Source: DATILL01 sp035476575
Lineage (GTDB): Bacteria; Actinomycetota; Actinomycetes; Mycobacteriales; JACQDL01
Length of the DNA: 35,862 nucleotides
Direction: 5' to 3'
Assembly (NCBI GenBank): GCA_035476575.1
Contig: DATILL010000135.1
Span: 1 to 35,862, forward strand
The notes under the pieces were generated by a model that worked only from the letters and a program-made list of their open reading frames with translations, was not told the origin of the DNA and did no database searches. Of this stretch, positions 1 to 7,903 are shown in pieces. Each line of letters starts with the position of its first letter. Positions within the stretch are counted from its first letter, which is position 1. The position numbers were made by a program, and so were the translations under genes.

Positions 1-198
1 ACCCACTGGGCCAACGGCGGCAGAACCGACCAGAACAACGGCGTCCTGCTCTGCGGACACCACCACCGCGCCGTACACCACAACGGCTGGGACGTACACA
101 TAGCAGCAGACGGACTACCCGAGCTCCTACCCCCACCATCAATCGACCCGGAGCGAAAACCCGTCCGCCACCACCGACACCGAAAACGAACCGCATGA
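1..198 (+). CDS. HNH endonuclease, C-terminal end (DUF222/13E12-type), partial
   Basis: The frame is open from base 1 and stops with TGA at 196-198, so only the last 65 residues are in the window. The translated end contains GGRTDQNNGVLLC followed by GHHHRAVHHNGW, the terminal C-x2-H / H-x3-H part of an HNH nuclease fold. That arrangement is typical of the repeated actinobacterial DUF222-HNH proteins (the 13E12 repeat family of mycobacteria). The tail is rich in His, Arg and Pro and looks unstructured. These genes occur in many copies in actinomycete genomes and are often linked to mobile DNA; the true substrate is not known. The 5' part, with the DUF222 domain, lies outside the window. Confidence 0.8.
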   Translation, partial: THWANGGRTDQNNGVLLCGHHHRAVHHNGWDVHIAADGLPELLPPPSIDPERKPVRHHRHRKRTA

Positions 199-344
199 AA
201 AGGGGACACGGGGGCGTCGGCGGCAGGCCAGATGCCGCGAGACAACTGGCCTGCCACCGCCCGCAGCACGGCCTCGTGGGCAGGGTCGTCGGCGCGCCCG
301 CTGATCTTCCTCGCACTCATGGGCCAGGGGTGACACCACAGGTG

Positions 345-912
345 CTACCGGTCGCGTGCCCCGCGGGTGGGGAGGCCGAGCAGCCGGGCCATGCTGTCGA
401 TCGCGCGGGCGCTTTCCCGGGCCCGGTCCCGGGCCACCTCGAGGGAGCCCCGAGCGGGTCGGTGATGTCGTCCCAGCGGGGCGGGACCGGGCGGTGCCGG
501 CCGCGCTCGTCGGTTACCACCGCGATGACGTCGGGCGCGGCGGCGGTGCTCCGGCCGGCCGCACGGTGCCGCCCAAGCGCACGAACTCCTTGGTGGCGAA
601 GGTACGGCGTAGCGCTGCGGGCACCAGGCGCAGGACGGCGGCCCGGTGGGCGATGGTCGCGGCCAGGATCAGGTCGGCGTCCAGGACCGTGCCGGCGTCG
701 AGGTTGCGGGCGGTGTGGCCGAGTTCGTCGCCGCCGAGTTCGCGCAGTGCCTGCGTGTTGGGCGGGTCTATCGGGTGCCCGATGAACGCGCGCAGACCGG
801 CGCTGGACACCCGCACGTCGGCACCGGGGCCGAGCCGGGAAAGCAGGTACCGTTCGGCCACGGGGGAACGGCAGACGTTACCCATGCAGACGAACAGCAC
901 CCGTGTCGTCAC
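345..912 (-). pseudogene. Low-molecular-weight protein tyrosine phosphatase with two frameshifts
   Basis: The intact N-terminal 132 codons (912 down to 514) begin with the LMW-PTP P-loop: Cys9 and Arg15 form the CX5R signature in CMGNVCRSP. This frame ends early with TAA at 514-516. The family sequence continues in a second frame (DVIAVVTDERG, then DDITDPLGAP, which resembles the DP-Y/F general-acid loop region). It then moves to a third frame (EVARDRARESARAIDSMARLLGLP) ending at the stop 345-347. The rejoined protein would be about 189 residues, the usual length for actinobacterial members, some of which dephosphorylate proteins of exopolysaccharide export. Two frameshifts, near 545-565 and near 435-450, make it a probable pseudogene, although sequencing error in GC-rich runs would look the same. 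Confidence 0.7.
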
Positions 913-1016
913 CGAGACATTATGGCTCCCGCTGCCACTCCTGCTCGCTCATGCAGCGCCCGGTGCCCCTGAGGACGCCCATACGCCCCTGGGTGCCCCC
1001 TCGGTAAGGAGCCACC

Positions 1017-1601
1017 ATGAGATTGAGGTCGGCGGCGATGGGCTCGTCGTTTCTCGCCGTTCCAACAAGGAGAGCAGTCGCCATGGGAGAAGGAGTTTCG
1101 CTCGACCTGACCCACGGTTTCAACCGCATCGTCGACTCGTGGTTCAACCTGTTCAGCTCGCACACCAAGCTGGAGATGTCGAACGTCGCCTGTGCCTATC
1201 CGAGCGAGGCGAACGTCCAGGACATTCGGAACAACGCCTCTCCGGAGTGGTTCAGCCTGCGATGGAACCAGGCGCAGCGGGCGACCGACTCAGCATGGCT
1301 GACACGTTACGCCCTCGTCAAGATCGAATGGGATCTCCACGTGCATTGGCAGGGCCTCCACTACATGTACGACGGCAAGGAGTACTACTTCATCGAGAAC
1401 TGCACCGCGTCGTGCGATCTGGTGGAGCCAGGCAATCTCAACCTCGAGGTCAATGCTCACTTCGGGCACCCCAACTTCTACTCAGGGGTTGCGACGCTGC
1501 CGGTCACGTTCCAGGTCAGGGTCGACGACGACGGGACCGTCCTTCGCGACGAGACCCGGCCATTCGTCGTCTACGGCAACGGATCGCGGGATCGGCTGTA
1601 G
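1017..1601 (+). CDS. Hypothetical protein, unrecognised
   Basis: This is a 194-residue ORF that I do not recognise. Two starts are each preceded by AAGGAG: ATG 1017 (AAGGAG at 1006-1011, 5-base gap) and ATG 1083 (AAGGAG at 1067-1072, 10-base gap). The second gives a 172-residue protein and removes an Arg/Ala-rich leader. The body is rich in Trp, Tyr, His and Asn (for example WDLHVHWQGLHYMYDGKEYYF) and has a pair of cysteines (ENCTASC). It has no membrane segment and looks like a globular beta-rich protein. Third codon positions are less GC-biased than in the downstream operon, which suggests a different origin. A terminator-like hairpin directly follows the stop, so it is probably monocistronic and not part of the carrier-protein operon. 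Confidence 0.6.
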   Translation: MRLRSAAMGSSFLAVPTRRAVAMGEGVSLDLTHGFNRIVDSWFNLFSSHTKLEMSNVACAYPSEANVQDIRNNASPEWFSLRWNQAQRATDSAWLTRYALVKIEWDLHVHWQGLHYMYDGKEYYFIENCTASCDLVEPGNLNLEVNAHFGHPNFYSGVATLPVTFQVRVDDDGTVLRDETRPFVVYGNGSRDRL

Positions 1602-1615
1602 TCGCCAGCCACCTC

Positions 1616-1635
1616 GCCGCCGTCCGCACGGCGGC
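1616..1635 (+). terminator. Terminator-like hairpin after the gene at 1017
   Basis: A perfect 8-bp GC stem (GCCGCCGT / ACGGCGGC) with a CCGC loop starts 15 bases after the TAG stop. There is no T-run, as is common for actinobacterial terminators. Confidence 0.5.
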
Positions 1636-1756
1636 TGACCACCTGCCGGTCCGGGTCGAACCGCCGGGCCGTACGCGCGGACCGCGTGGCCGTTCGCTCG
1701 GACGGGCGACCCCTTGTCGCCGGCTGTCCGGATTCCTAGCGGGGGCTGGCTCTTGT

Positions 1757-1771
1757 GTGAGGCGTTCTCAC
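1757..1771. promoter_or_regulatory. Candidate operator, inverted repeat upstream of the carrier-protein operon
   Basis: GTGAG-gcgtt-CTCAC is a perfect 5+5 inverted repeat with a 5-base spacer, in the 307-base gap before the aminotransferase gene. It could bind a dimeric regulator of the operon. The arms are short and a chance occurrence is possible. I saw no convincing -35/-10 pair nearby. Confidence 0.25.
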
Positions 1772-1908
1772 CCGGGGCGCCTGCGTGGCAGCACGCACAC
1801 TCCGGCAGGGGCCTGCGGCGTGACCGGGCACTGAACGGTCGCTGCCAACCCGTGCCATCCACGGCTGCGTAGTGCGCGGCTGCTCTGGGATCGAGAGGAG
1901 CAAGGCCG

Positions 1909-3276
1909 ATGGGATCGAAGCTTGCGATGTTCGGTGGCGAGCCCGCCGTCCAGCAGGAGTACCGCCGGCTGGAATGGCCCATCGTGACGCAGGCGGACCG
2001 GGACGCGATCCTCGGGGTCCTGGACAGCCGGAAGTTCACGGTCGGCGCCAAGGACGAGCAGGAGATCAGCGGCCTGGAGCAGGAGTGGGCCGAGTTCGTC
2101 GGGACGCGGCACGCGGTCTCGGTGAACAGCGGCACCGTCGCGCTGCACCTGGCCATGGCGCTGCTGGACGTCCAGCCGGGCGACGAGGTGATCGTGCCCG
2201 CGCTGAGCTACGTGGCCACCGCGATGGCGCCGCTGTACCAGCTCGGTGTCCCGGTGTTCGTCGACATCGACCCGGTGTCGTTCAACATCGACGTCCAGCA
2301 GATCGAGGCCAAGATCACCGACCGGACCCGGGTGATCCTCCCGGTCCACCTGGGCGGCCTGCCGGCCGACATGGACGAGATCCACGCGCTGGCCCGAAAG
2401 TACGACCTCAAGGTGGTCGAGGACGCCGTGCAGGCGCAGGGCGCGCTGTACCGCGGCCGGAAAGCCGGCACGCTGTCCGACATCTCCACCTGGAGCCTGA
2501 ACGTCGAGAAGAGCATCCCGACCTGCGGGGAGGGCGGGCTGCTGGCTATGGACGACCCCAACCTGGCGGCCAAGGCCAAGGAGCTGCGGGTGCTCGGCGA
2601 GGACCTCAGCCTGCCGAAGCGGCTGTACGTGTCGACCGCGCTCGGCTCGAACGTCAAGCTGAGCTCGGTGCTGGCGGCGTTCACCCGCAGCCAGCTTCGC
2701 CGCTTCCCGGAGTACCAGGCGAAGCGGGACGCGAACATCCCGGTGTTCCTCGACCGGCTGGCCGAGCTGCCGGGACTGTTGGTGCCCACCGTGCCGGACG
2801 ACCGCACGCACGTGTGGCACATGCTGCGGTTCCGGTTCGACCCGGCGGCGGCCGGCCTGGACGGGGTGGCGCCGGGGCCGTTCCGCCAGGCGCTGCGCCG
2901 GGCGCTGCTCGCCGAGGGCGTGCCGCTGTCGCACTACCAGATCGTTCCGCTGCCGGGGCAGCCGGTGTTCCAGAACCGGGTCGCGTTCGGAAACGGCTAC
3001 CCGTGGACGCTGCCGGAGACCAAGCCGCAGAACTACGACATCGAGGAGTACCCGCAGACGCTGGCCGTGATCGAGGACTCCCTGGTGCTGCGCCGGATGC
3101 ACCTCAACCCGGACGCCGGGCCGGCGTTGGAGGCGTATGCCGACGGGTTCTGCAAGGTCTGGGAGAACATCGACGCCATCGGCCAGCTCGCCCGCTCGCT
3201 GCCGTACGAGCCGCCGTGGGCCGCGGTGAAGGACATCGCCGCCGCGAACCGGAACAGTGTGGTCTGGAATGACTGA
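1909..3276 (+). CDS. DegT/DnrJ/EryC1/StrS-family PLP aminotransferase
   Basis: This 455-residue fold-type I aminotransferase is of the sugar/secondary-metabolite class. Visible landmarks are NSGT at 73-76 (phosphate contact), the VEDAVQAQGA segment with Asp172 for the PLP pyridine nitrogen, and Lys201 in WSLNVEKSIP followed by CGEGG, the internal-aldimine lysine region. The His usual after the Asp motif (EDAAQAHG) is Gln here. The start is supported by AGAGGAG at 1894-1900, 8 bases before the ATG. It is the first gene of a tightly packed six-gene operon and overlaps the next by 8 bases. In that setting the likely role is amination of the ketone that the transketolase leaves on the carrier-bound chain (inference). 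Family and PLP lysine are clear; the substrate is inferred. Confidence 0.9.
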   Translation: MGSKLAMFGGEPAVQQEYRRLEWPIVTQADRDAILGVLDSRKFTVGAKDEQEISGLEQEWAEFVGTRHAVSVNSGTVALHLAMALLDVQPGDEVIVPALSYVATAMAPLYQLGVPVFVDIDPVSFNIDVQQIEAKITDRTRVILPVHLGGLPADMDEIHALARKYDLKVVEDAVQAQGALYRGRKAGTLSDISTWSLNVEKSIPTCGEGGLLAMDDPNLAAKAKELRVLGEDLSLPKRLYVSTALGSNVKLSSVLAAFTRSQLRRFPEYQAKRDANIPVFLDRLAELPGLLVPTVPDDRTHVWHMLRFRFDPAAAGLDGVAPGPFRQALRRALLAEGVPLSHYQIVPLPGQPVFQNRVAFGNGYPWTLPETKPQNYDIEEYPQTLAVIEDSLVLRRMHLNPDAGPALEAYADGFCKVWENIDAIGQLARSLPYEPPWAAVKDIAAANRNSVVWND

Positions 3277-4156
3277 CGGCGGCACCGGGGACGGCGCCCC
3301 GGGGGCCGCCGGTGGCGCTGTGGGTGGCGCTGTGGCTGGCCCGGACATCGCCGGGCTGCAGGGCCGAGCGCTGCGGGTGCGGGACCACATCCTGTCCATC
3401 GGCGCCGGCCCGATCGGCACCCATCTTGGCGGCTCGCTGTCCGCGGCCGACATCATGGTGGCGCTGTACTTCCACGCCCTGCGGGTGCGGCCGGAGGATC
3501 CCGGGTGGGCCGACCGCGACTACTTCGTGCTGAGCAAGGGGCACGCCAGCGCGGTGCTGTACGCCACGCTGGCCGAGCGCGGGTTCCTGCCGGTGGCGGA
3601 GCTGGCCAGCTACGGCGGCACCGGCGGGCGGCTGTTCGCGCACCCGACCCCGACGGTGCCCGGGGTGGAGTTCGCCACCGGGTCGCTTGGCCACGGGCTG
3701 TCCCTGGCGGTGGGGCTGGCACTGGCCGCGCGCCGCGGCGGCCGGCCGAACCGGGCGTTCGTGCTGCTCGGCGACGGCGAGCTGCAGGAGGGGTCGGTCT
3801 GGGAGGCGGCCATGTCCGCCGCCCATTTCGGGCTGGACAACCTGACCGCGGTGGTGGACCGCAACCAGTTGCAGATCAACGGCAGGACCGAGAACCGGAT
3901 GCGGCTGGAGCCGCTGGCCGACCGGTGGCGCAGCTTCGGCTGGGTCGCCGTCGGCGTGGACGGCCACGACATGGCGGCGCTGGTCGAGCGGCTGGACCGG
4001 CTGCCGGCCGAGCCGGGCCGCCCGACGGTGCTGATCGCCGACACGGTCAAGGGCCGCGGTGTCGGCTTCCTGGAGAACCGCAGGCAGAGCCATTACGCGG
4101 TGCTGGGCCGCGGCGCCTACCAGCGGGCGTACGCCGCCCTGCACGGGACGCCATGA
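3269..4156 (+). CDS. Transketolase, N-terminal (TPP pyrophosphate-binding) subunit
   Basis: This 295-residue protein corresponds to the first half of a split transketolase. Motifs are SKGHAS (89-94), TGSLGHGLS (137-145) and the ThDP/Mg2+ motif GDG (168-170) in GDGELQEGSVWEA, with the metal-ligand Asn at about 199 (DRNQLQING). The first 26 residues are a Gly/Ala-rich, probably disordered leader. I take ATG 3269, which overlaps the aminotransferase stop by 8 bases, over an in-frame GTG at 3257. It pairs with the next gene, which supplies the pyrimidine-binding half. Split transketolases often serve specialised pathways. Next to a LysW-type carrier gene, the expected reaction is transfer of a two-carbon ketol unit to a carrier-bound glutamate semialdehyde (inference from the DADH pathway of Streptomyces). 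Confidence 0.92.
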   Translation: MTDGGTGDGAPGAAGGAVGGAVAGPDIAGLQGRALRVRDHILSIGAGPIGTHLGGSLSAADIMVALYFHALRVRPEDPGWADRDYFVLSKGHASAVLYATLAERGFLPVAELASYGGTGGRLFAHPTPTVPGVEFATGSLGHGLSLAVGLALAARRGGRPNRAFVLLGDGELQEGSVWEAAMSAAHFGLDNLTAVVDRNQLQINGRTENRMRLEPLADRWRSFGWVAVGVDGHDMAALVERLDRLPAEPGRPTVLIADTVKGRGVGFLENRRQSHYAVLGRGAYQRAYAALHGTP

Positions 4157-5214
4157 CCGCCGCGCCCGCCGCCGGCGCCCCTGCCGGAGCGGCGGAGGGC
4201 GAGGCGGTGTCGGACCGGGACGCCTACCGGGCCACGCTGATCCGGCTGGCCCGGCTGGACAGCCGGATCTGGTGCCTGGACTCCGACACCGGCGGCCTGG
4301 AGCCCACCTTCGGTGCCGCGCTGCCCGAGCAGTACGCCGACCTCGGAATCGCCGAGGCGAACCTGATGACGGTCGGTGCCGCGCTGGCGAGGACGGGGTT
4401 GCTGCCGTTCGTCAACACGATGGCGGCGTTCGCGTCCACCAGGGCGCTGGAGCAGGTCAGGGTCGACATCGCGTACCACAACCTGCCGGTCCGGATCGTC
4501 GGCACCCACTCCGGCTTCTCGGCCGCGCACCTCGGCCCGACCCACCATGGCCAGCACGACCTCGCGGCCATGCGCACCCTGCCGAACATGACCGTGCTGG
4601 CGCCGGCCGACCCGGCGGAGACCGCCCGGATGATCGAGGCGGTGGCCTACCTGCCCGGGCCGGCGTACATCCGGCTCGGCCACCACCCGATCGGCCCGGT
4701 GTACCGCGGCGAGCGGGAGCTCGTCGTGGGCCGGGCCGTGCGGCTGCGGCCGGGCGGCGACGTGACGATCGTCGCGGCCGGCAGCTACCCGCTGCTGTTC
4801 GCGCTGGCGGCGGCCGAGGAGCTGGCCGCGGCGGGCGTCGAGGCGGCGGTGCTGAACATGCACACGATCAAGCCGCTCGACGTGGCCGCCCTGGTGGCTG
4901 CGGCCGAGCACACCCGCGGCATCGTGACCGTCGAGGACCACAGCGTGCTGGGAGGCCTCGGTGGCGCGGTAGCGGAGGCGCTGGCCGAGCACCAGCCGGC
5001 CCGGGTGTGCCGGGTCGGCATCCGGGACGCGTTCTGCGCCCTGCCCGGCAGCCACCGGGCCCAGCTTGCGGCAGCCGGCGTCTCGACCGAGCGCGTGGTC
5101 GCCGCGGCCCGGGCCGTCCTCGGCGTCCCGCCCACCACCCGAGCCGGCCGGCGAGCCGGCGTCCCAGTCACCGGCCTGCCGGCCGGCAACCACCACAGGA
5201 GGCGCATCCCATGA
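4153..5214 (+). CDS. Transketolase, C-terminal (pyrimidine-binding plus C-terminal domain) subunit
   Basis: This 353-residue protein completes the split transketolase. The ThDP-activating glutamate is Glu68 in DLGIAEANLM. The THSGFSAAHLGPTHHGQHDLA stretch around 120-140 forms the substrate channel, and the C-terminal domain carries TVEDHSVLGGLGGAVAEAL. The ATG overlaps the previous stop (ATGA at 4153-4156), implying translational coupling and a 1:1 heterodimer. The N-terminal 20 residues are Ala/Gly-rich. The C-terminal 40 residues are Arg/Pro-rich and go beyond the usual domain, ending over the ribosome-binding site of the carrier-protein gene. Like its partner, it is expected to act on a carrier-bound aldehyde rather than free sugars. 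Assignment to transketolase is firm; the acceptor is inferred from context. Confidence 0.92.
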   Translation: MTAAPAAGAPAGAAEGEAVSDRDAYRATLIRLARLDSRIWCLDSDTGGLEPTFGAALPEQYADLGIAEANLMTVGAALARTGLLPFVNTMAAFASTRALEQVRVDIAYHNLPVRIVGTHSGFSAAHLGPTHHGQHDLAAMRTLPNMTVLAPADPAETARMIEAVAYLPGPAYIRLGHHPIGPVYRGERELVVGRAVRLRPGGDVTIVAAGSYPLLFALAAAEELAAAGVEAAVLNMHTIKPLDVAALVAAAEHTRGIVTVEDHSVLGGLGGAVAEALAEHQPARVCRVGIRDAFCALPGSHRAQLAAAGVSTERVVAAARAVLGVPPTTRAGRRAGVPVTGLPAGNHHRRRIP

Positions 5215-5375
5215 GTAGCTGTCCCGAGTGCACCACCGCCGTCCCGGTCGCCGCGCAGGCCAGGGTGACCTCGATCGTCATGTGCCCGTCCTGCGAGGCC
5301 GAGCTGGAGGTGGTCGGCGTCGAGCCGGTCATGCTCGCCCTCGCGCCGGAGCTCGAGGAGGACTTCGGGGAGTGA
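5211..5375 (+). CDS. lysW: LysW-type amino-group carrier protein (AmCP)
   Basis: This is a 54-residue acidic protein with two CPxC knuckles (Cys4/Cys7 and Cys25/Cys28), expected to bind one zinc. It ends in the diagnostic LysW tail: LAPELEEDFGE here, against EDWGE in the best-known members. In LysW the side-chain carboxylate of the terminal glutamate (Glu54) is joined to the alpha-amino group of the substrate, which protects it and gives downstream enzymes a handle. AGGAGG at 5197-5202 lies 8 bases before the ATG, the best ribosome-binding site in the operon and suitable for a protein needed in excess. The ATG overlaps the transketolase stop, and the stop overlaps the ligase start. Phe replaces the usual Trp of the tail, which may mark a secondary-metabolism carrier. 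Confidence 0.92.
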   Translation: MSSCPECTTAVPVAAQARVTSIVMCPSCEAELEVVGVEPVMLALAPELEEDFGE

Positions 5376-6238
5376 TGATGAGTGAGGCAACCGACGGTGT
5401 GCTCGCCGTCCTGACGTCCCGGGTGCGGCTGGAGGAGGATCTGATCCTCCGCGCGCTGGAGCGCCGCCGCATCCGGTACGAGCACGTCGACGAGCGCCAG
5501 GTGTCGGTGGCCCTGGACGGACCGCGTGCGCGCTACCGTGGGGTGCTGAACCGGATCATGTCGCACACCCGCAGCGTGTACGCGGCCCGGCTGTTCGAGG
5601 CGCAGGGCATCCCGGTGCTGAACCCCAGCCGGGTGATCGAGACCTGCGGCGACAAGATCCACACCAGCGTGGCGCTGGCCGCGGCCGGGCTGCCCACGCC
5701 GCGAACCGTGGTGGCGCTGACCCCGCGGGCCGCGCTGGCGGCGATCGAACAGGTGGGGTACCCGGCCGTGCTCAAGCCGGCGGTCGGCTCCTGGGGCCGG
5801 CTGCTGGCCAAGGTGAACGACCGGGACGCGGCCGAGGCGCTCATCGAGCACCGGCAGTCGCTGGCCGCGCCGGTGCACCAGGTGTTCTACGTACAGGAGT
5901 ACGTCGACAAGCGCGGTCGTGACATCCGGGCGATCGTGCTCGGCGACGAGGTGGTGGCCGCCATCCACCGCCGCTCCGAGCACTGGATCACCAACACCGC
6001 CCGGGGTGCCACCGCGGAGGTGTGCGAGCTGACCCCGGAGCTGGTGAAGCTGACCAGGCTGGCGGCCACCGCGGTCGGCGGCGGCGCGGTCGCGGTTGAC
6101 CTCATCGAGCGCGCGGACGGCGAGCTGCTGGTCAACGAGGTGAACCACACGATGGAGTTCCACGGCCTGGTCGCGGCCACCGGCCTGGACCTGGCGGACC
6201 GGCTGGTCGGGTACCTGCAGGAGGTGCTGCCGCCGTGA
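5375..6238 (+). CDS. lysX: LysX-type ATP-grasp ligase charging the carrier protein
   Basis: This 287-residue ATP-grasp enzyme is of the LysX/RimK group. The central domain has GYPAVLKPAVGSWGR (Lys134 contacts ATP; the GSWGR loop follows), the QEYVDKRGRD hinge with Glu175, and the Mg-ligand segment LLVNEVNHTMEF (Asn254, Glu255, Asn257). The ITNTARGA motif at 205-212 is typical of LysX and absent from RimK. It should form an isopeptide bond between the alpha-amino group of glutamate (or aminoadipate) and the C-terminal glutamate of the carrier, using ATP. The ATG at 5375 shares one base with the carrier stop, and a second ATG follows directly at 5378. No lysine- or arginine-pathway genes are adjacent, so a dedicated role in the operon is more likely. 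Confidence 0.93.
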   Translation: MMSEATDGVLAVLTSRVRLEEDLILRALERRRIRYEHVDERQVSVALDGPRARYRGVLNRIMSHTRSVYAARLFEAQGIPVLNPSRVIETCGDKIHTSVALAAAGLPTPRTVVALTPRAALAAIEQVGYPAVLKPAVGSWGRLLAKVNDRDAAEALIEHRQSLAAPVHQVFYVQEYVDKRGRDIRAIVLGDEVVAAIHRRSEHWITNTARGATAEVCELTPELVKLTRLAATAVGGGAVAVDLIERADGELLVNEVNHTMEFHGLVAATGLDLADRLVGYLQEVLPP

Positions 6239-6293
6239 CGCCTGTGCCCGTGACGCCTGTGACTGTGACCCGAGGAATGGCAGGAGGACGATG

Positions 6294-7391
6294 ATGCGTG
6301 CGCATGCGGAGGCGCTGCTCCGCGGCATGGTCGAGATCCCGTCGGTGTCCGGCGCCGAGCGGGAGGTGGCGGCGTACCTGGCCGCCGCGCTGCCGGACTG
6401 GGGCTTGCGCAGCCATCTCGACGAGGTCGGCAACGTCATCGGCCGGCGCGGCGACCCGGCCGCCCCGATGATCGTGCTGCTCGGCCACCTGGACACGGTC
6501 CCCGGCGACATCCCGGTCCGCCAGGAGGGCTCGATCCTGCACGGCCGCGGCACGGTGGACGCCAAGGGCCCGCTGGCCACGATGGTGTGCGCGGCCGCGC
6601 AGGCCGACCTGCACGGCGCCCAGGTCGTGGTGGCCGGCGTGGTCGGCGAGGAGACCGACGGGCACGGCGCGCGGCACCTGAGCCACTGCTTCGACCCAGA
6701 CGCGGCCATCATCGGCGAACCGAACGGCTGGGCCGGCATCGGCATCGGCTACAAGGGCCGGGTCACCTTCGACTACGCGGTACGCCGGCCGCCCTCGCAC
6801 ACCGCCAGCGACCAGGAGAAGGCGTCGGAGGTGGCCGTCGGCTTCTGGAACCGGCTTCAGGAGCACCTTGCCAGCTATGCCCCTGGGCCCGGCTACGCCC
6901 CCGGGCAGCGCGCTTTCGACCGGCCGATCGCCACCCTGGGCGAGATGACCGGCACGATCGAGCGGGCCGACCTGGCGGTGTCCTGCCGGATCCCGCCCGG
7001 GTTCGACATCCCGGCGTTCGAACGGTTCCTGGCCGGGGCCGCGGACGGCGGTGTGGTCACGGTCGACGACCGCACCCCGGCGGTCCTGGTGCCGACCGGC
7101 GCGGTGACCGTGCAGGCGCTGTGCGCCGGCGTCCGCGCCCACGGCGGCCGGCCCAAGCTGAAGATCAAGACTGGCACCGCCGACCTGAACGTGGTCGCCG
7201 ACCGTTGGGCGGTGCCGATGGCGGTCTACGGGCCGGGTGACTCCCGGCTGGACCACACCGATCACGAGCACCTGGACCTGGACGAGTACGCGACCGCGAT
7301 CGGCGTGCTCACCGACGCGCTGGAACGGCTCGCCGCCGGGCTGGCGCCGCGGGTGGTACCGCTGGCGGTGCCGCCACCGCGGGCCGCCTGA
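6294..7391 (+). CDS. lysK: LysK-type M20 metallopeptidase releasing the product from the carrier
   Basis: This is an M20-family zinc hydrolase of 365 residues. Metal and catalytic motifs (numbered from 6294) are GHLDTVPG (His65, Asp67), GRGTVDAKGP (Asp89), GEETDGHGA (Glu119/120), GEPNGWAGIGIGYKG (Glu142) and the late KIKTGTADLN plus YGPGDSRLDHTD. The last two are characteristic of LysK, the enzyme that cleaves the LysW isopeptide bond to free the finished amino acid. Two ATGs are possible; AGGAGG at 6282-6287 is only 3 bases from ATG 6291 but 6 bases from ATG 6294, so I prefer the latter. A 55-base gap with repeated GTGACGCCTGTG-like words separates it from the ligase gene. It is the last gene of the operon and its stop lies inside a terminator hairpin. 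Confidence 0.92.
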   Translation: MRAHAEALLRGMVEIPSVSGAEREVAAYLAAALPDWGLRSHLDEVGNVIGRRGDPAAPMIVLLGHLDTVPGDIPVRQEGSILHGRGTVDAKGPLATMVCAAAQADLHGAQVVVAGVVGEETDGHGARHLSHCFDPDAAIIGEPNGWAGIGIGYKGRVTFDYAVRRPPSHTASDQEKASEVAVGFWNRLQEHLASYAPGPGYAPGQRAFDRPIATLGEMTGTIERADLAVSCRIPPGFDIPAFERFLAGAADGGVVTVDDRTPAVLVPTGAVTVQALCAGVRAHGGRPKLKIKTGTADLNVVADRWAVPMAVYGPGDSRLDHTDHEHLDLDEYATAIGVLTDALERLAAGLAPRVVPLAVPPPRAA

Positions 7392-7399
7392 CGGCCCGC
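7379..7399 (+). terminator. Terminator hairpin at the end of the carrier-protein operon
   Basis: An 8-bp perfect GC stem (GCGGGCCG / CGGCCCGC) has the 5-base loop CCTGA, whose last three bases are the lysK stop codon. No T-run follows. Confidence 0.5.
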
Positions 7400-7533
7400 A
7401 CCGGGCCAGCGCCGTGGAACCGTCTGGCCAGGACGGCCATCGACACTCCCCGCCAGGACGTTCGTGGGCGGGTCGCCGGTGTGTAGTTGGTCGGGGGTCG
7501 TTGGAATCAGCGGCTAGGGACGGTTCCGGAGTG

Positions 7534-7719
7534 TTATGGATGGTTCTTGGGCTTGTTGGCGGGCCGATCGGGTCGACCTTGCCGGAGGAATGCGAGCACG
7601 GCCATCACCCGTATGTTGATCTTGTGTTCCGGTGATGCTGTGTTCGGGCAGGTAGCGGATGAGAAGCTCCCGGAGGAGTTGTCATCAGCAACGATCACGC
7701 GTACGCGAGCCTGGCCCAC
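7534..7719 (-). pseudogene. Remnant of a NarL/LuxR-type response regulator (N-terminal scrap plus possible C-terminal scrap)
   Basis: The minus-strand frame opens with RVRVIVADDNS, the first strand and acidic loop of a receiver domain. Shifting frame by one base right after it gives LLRELLIRYLPEHS, which fits the following helix of actinobacterial receivers. Later the first frame has INIRVMAVLAFLR, similar to the RRVLAVLAYLR end of some actinobacterial LuxR-type regulators. This looks like a gene that lost its middle and took a frameshift. The matches are short and the call is made by eye. Confidence 0.35.
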
Positions 7720-7903
7720 TGCCCTTAAGTTAAGGATGGTATGTGGGTTGTTGCCCGTTTCTGATCTTCGTGGTAACGATCATGTCATGATGCGGGCGGC
7801 GCGTTCGGCGCTGCGGTCAACATGCTCAAGCTCCTGGTAGGACGCGGGTTGCTGAGGCCCGGCTACGTCCAGATCCAGGGACTTCGTTGTTGCAGTCTTG
7901 CCC

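Noticed and set aside
1909..7391. Lysine or arginine biosynthesis operon using LysW
   Set aside because: LysY, LysZ and aminoadipate-synthesis genes are absent, while a transketolase pair is present that neither pathway needs.
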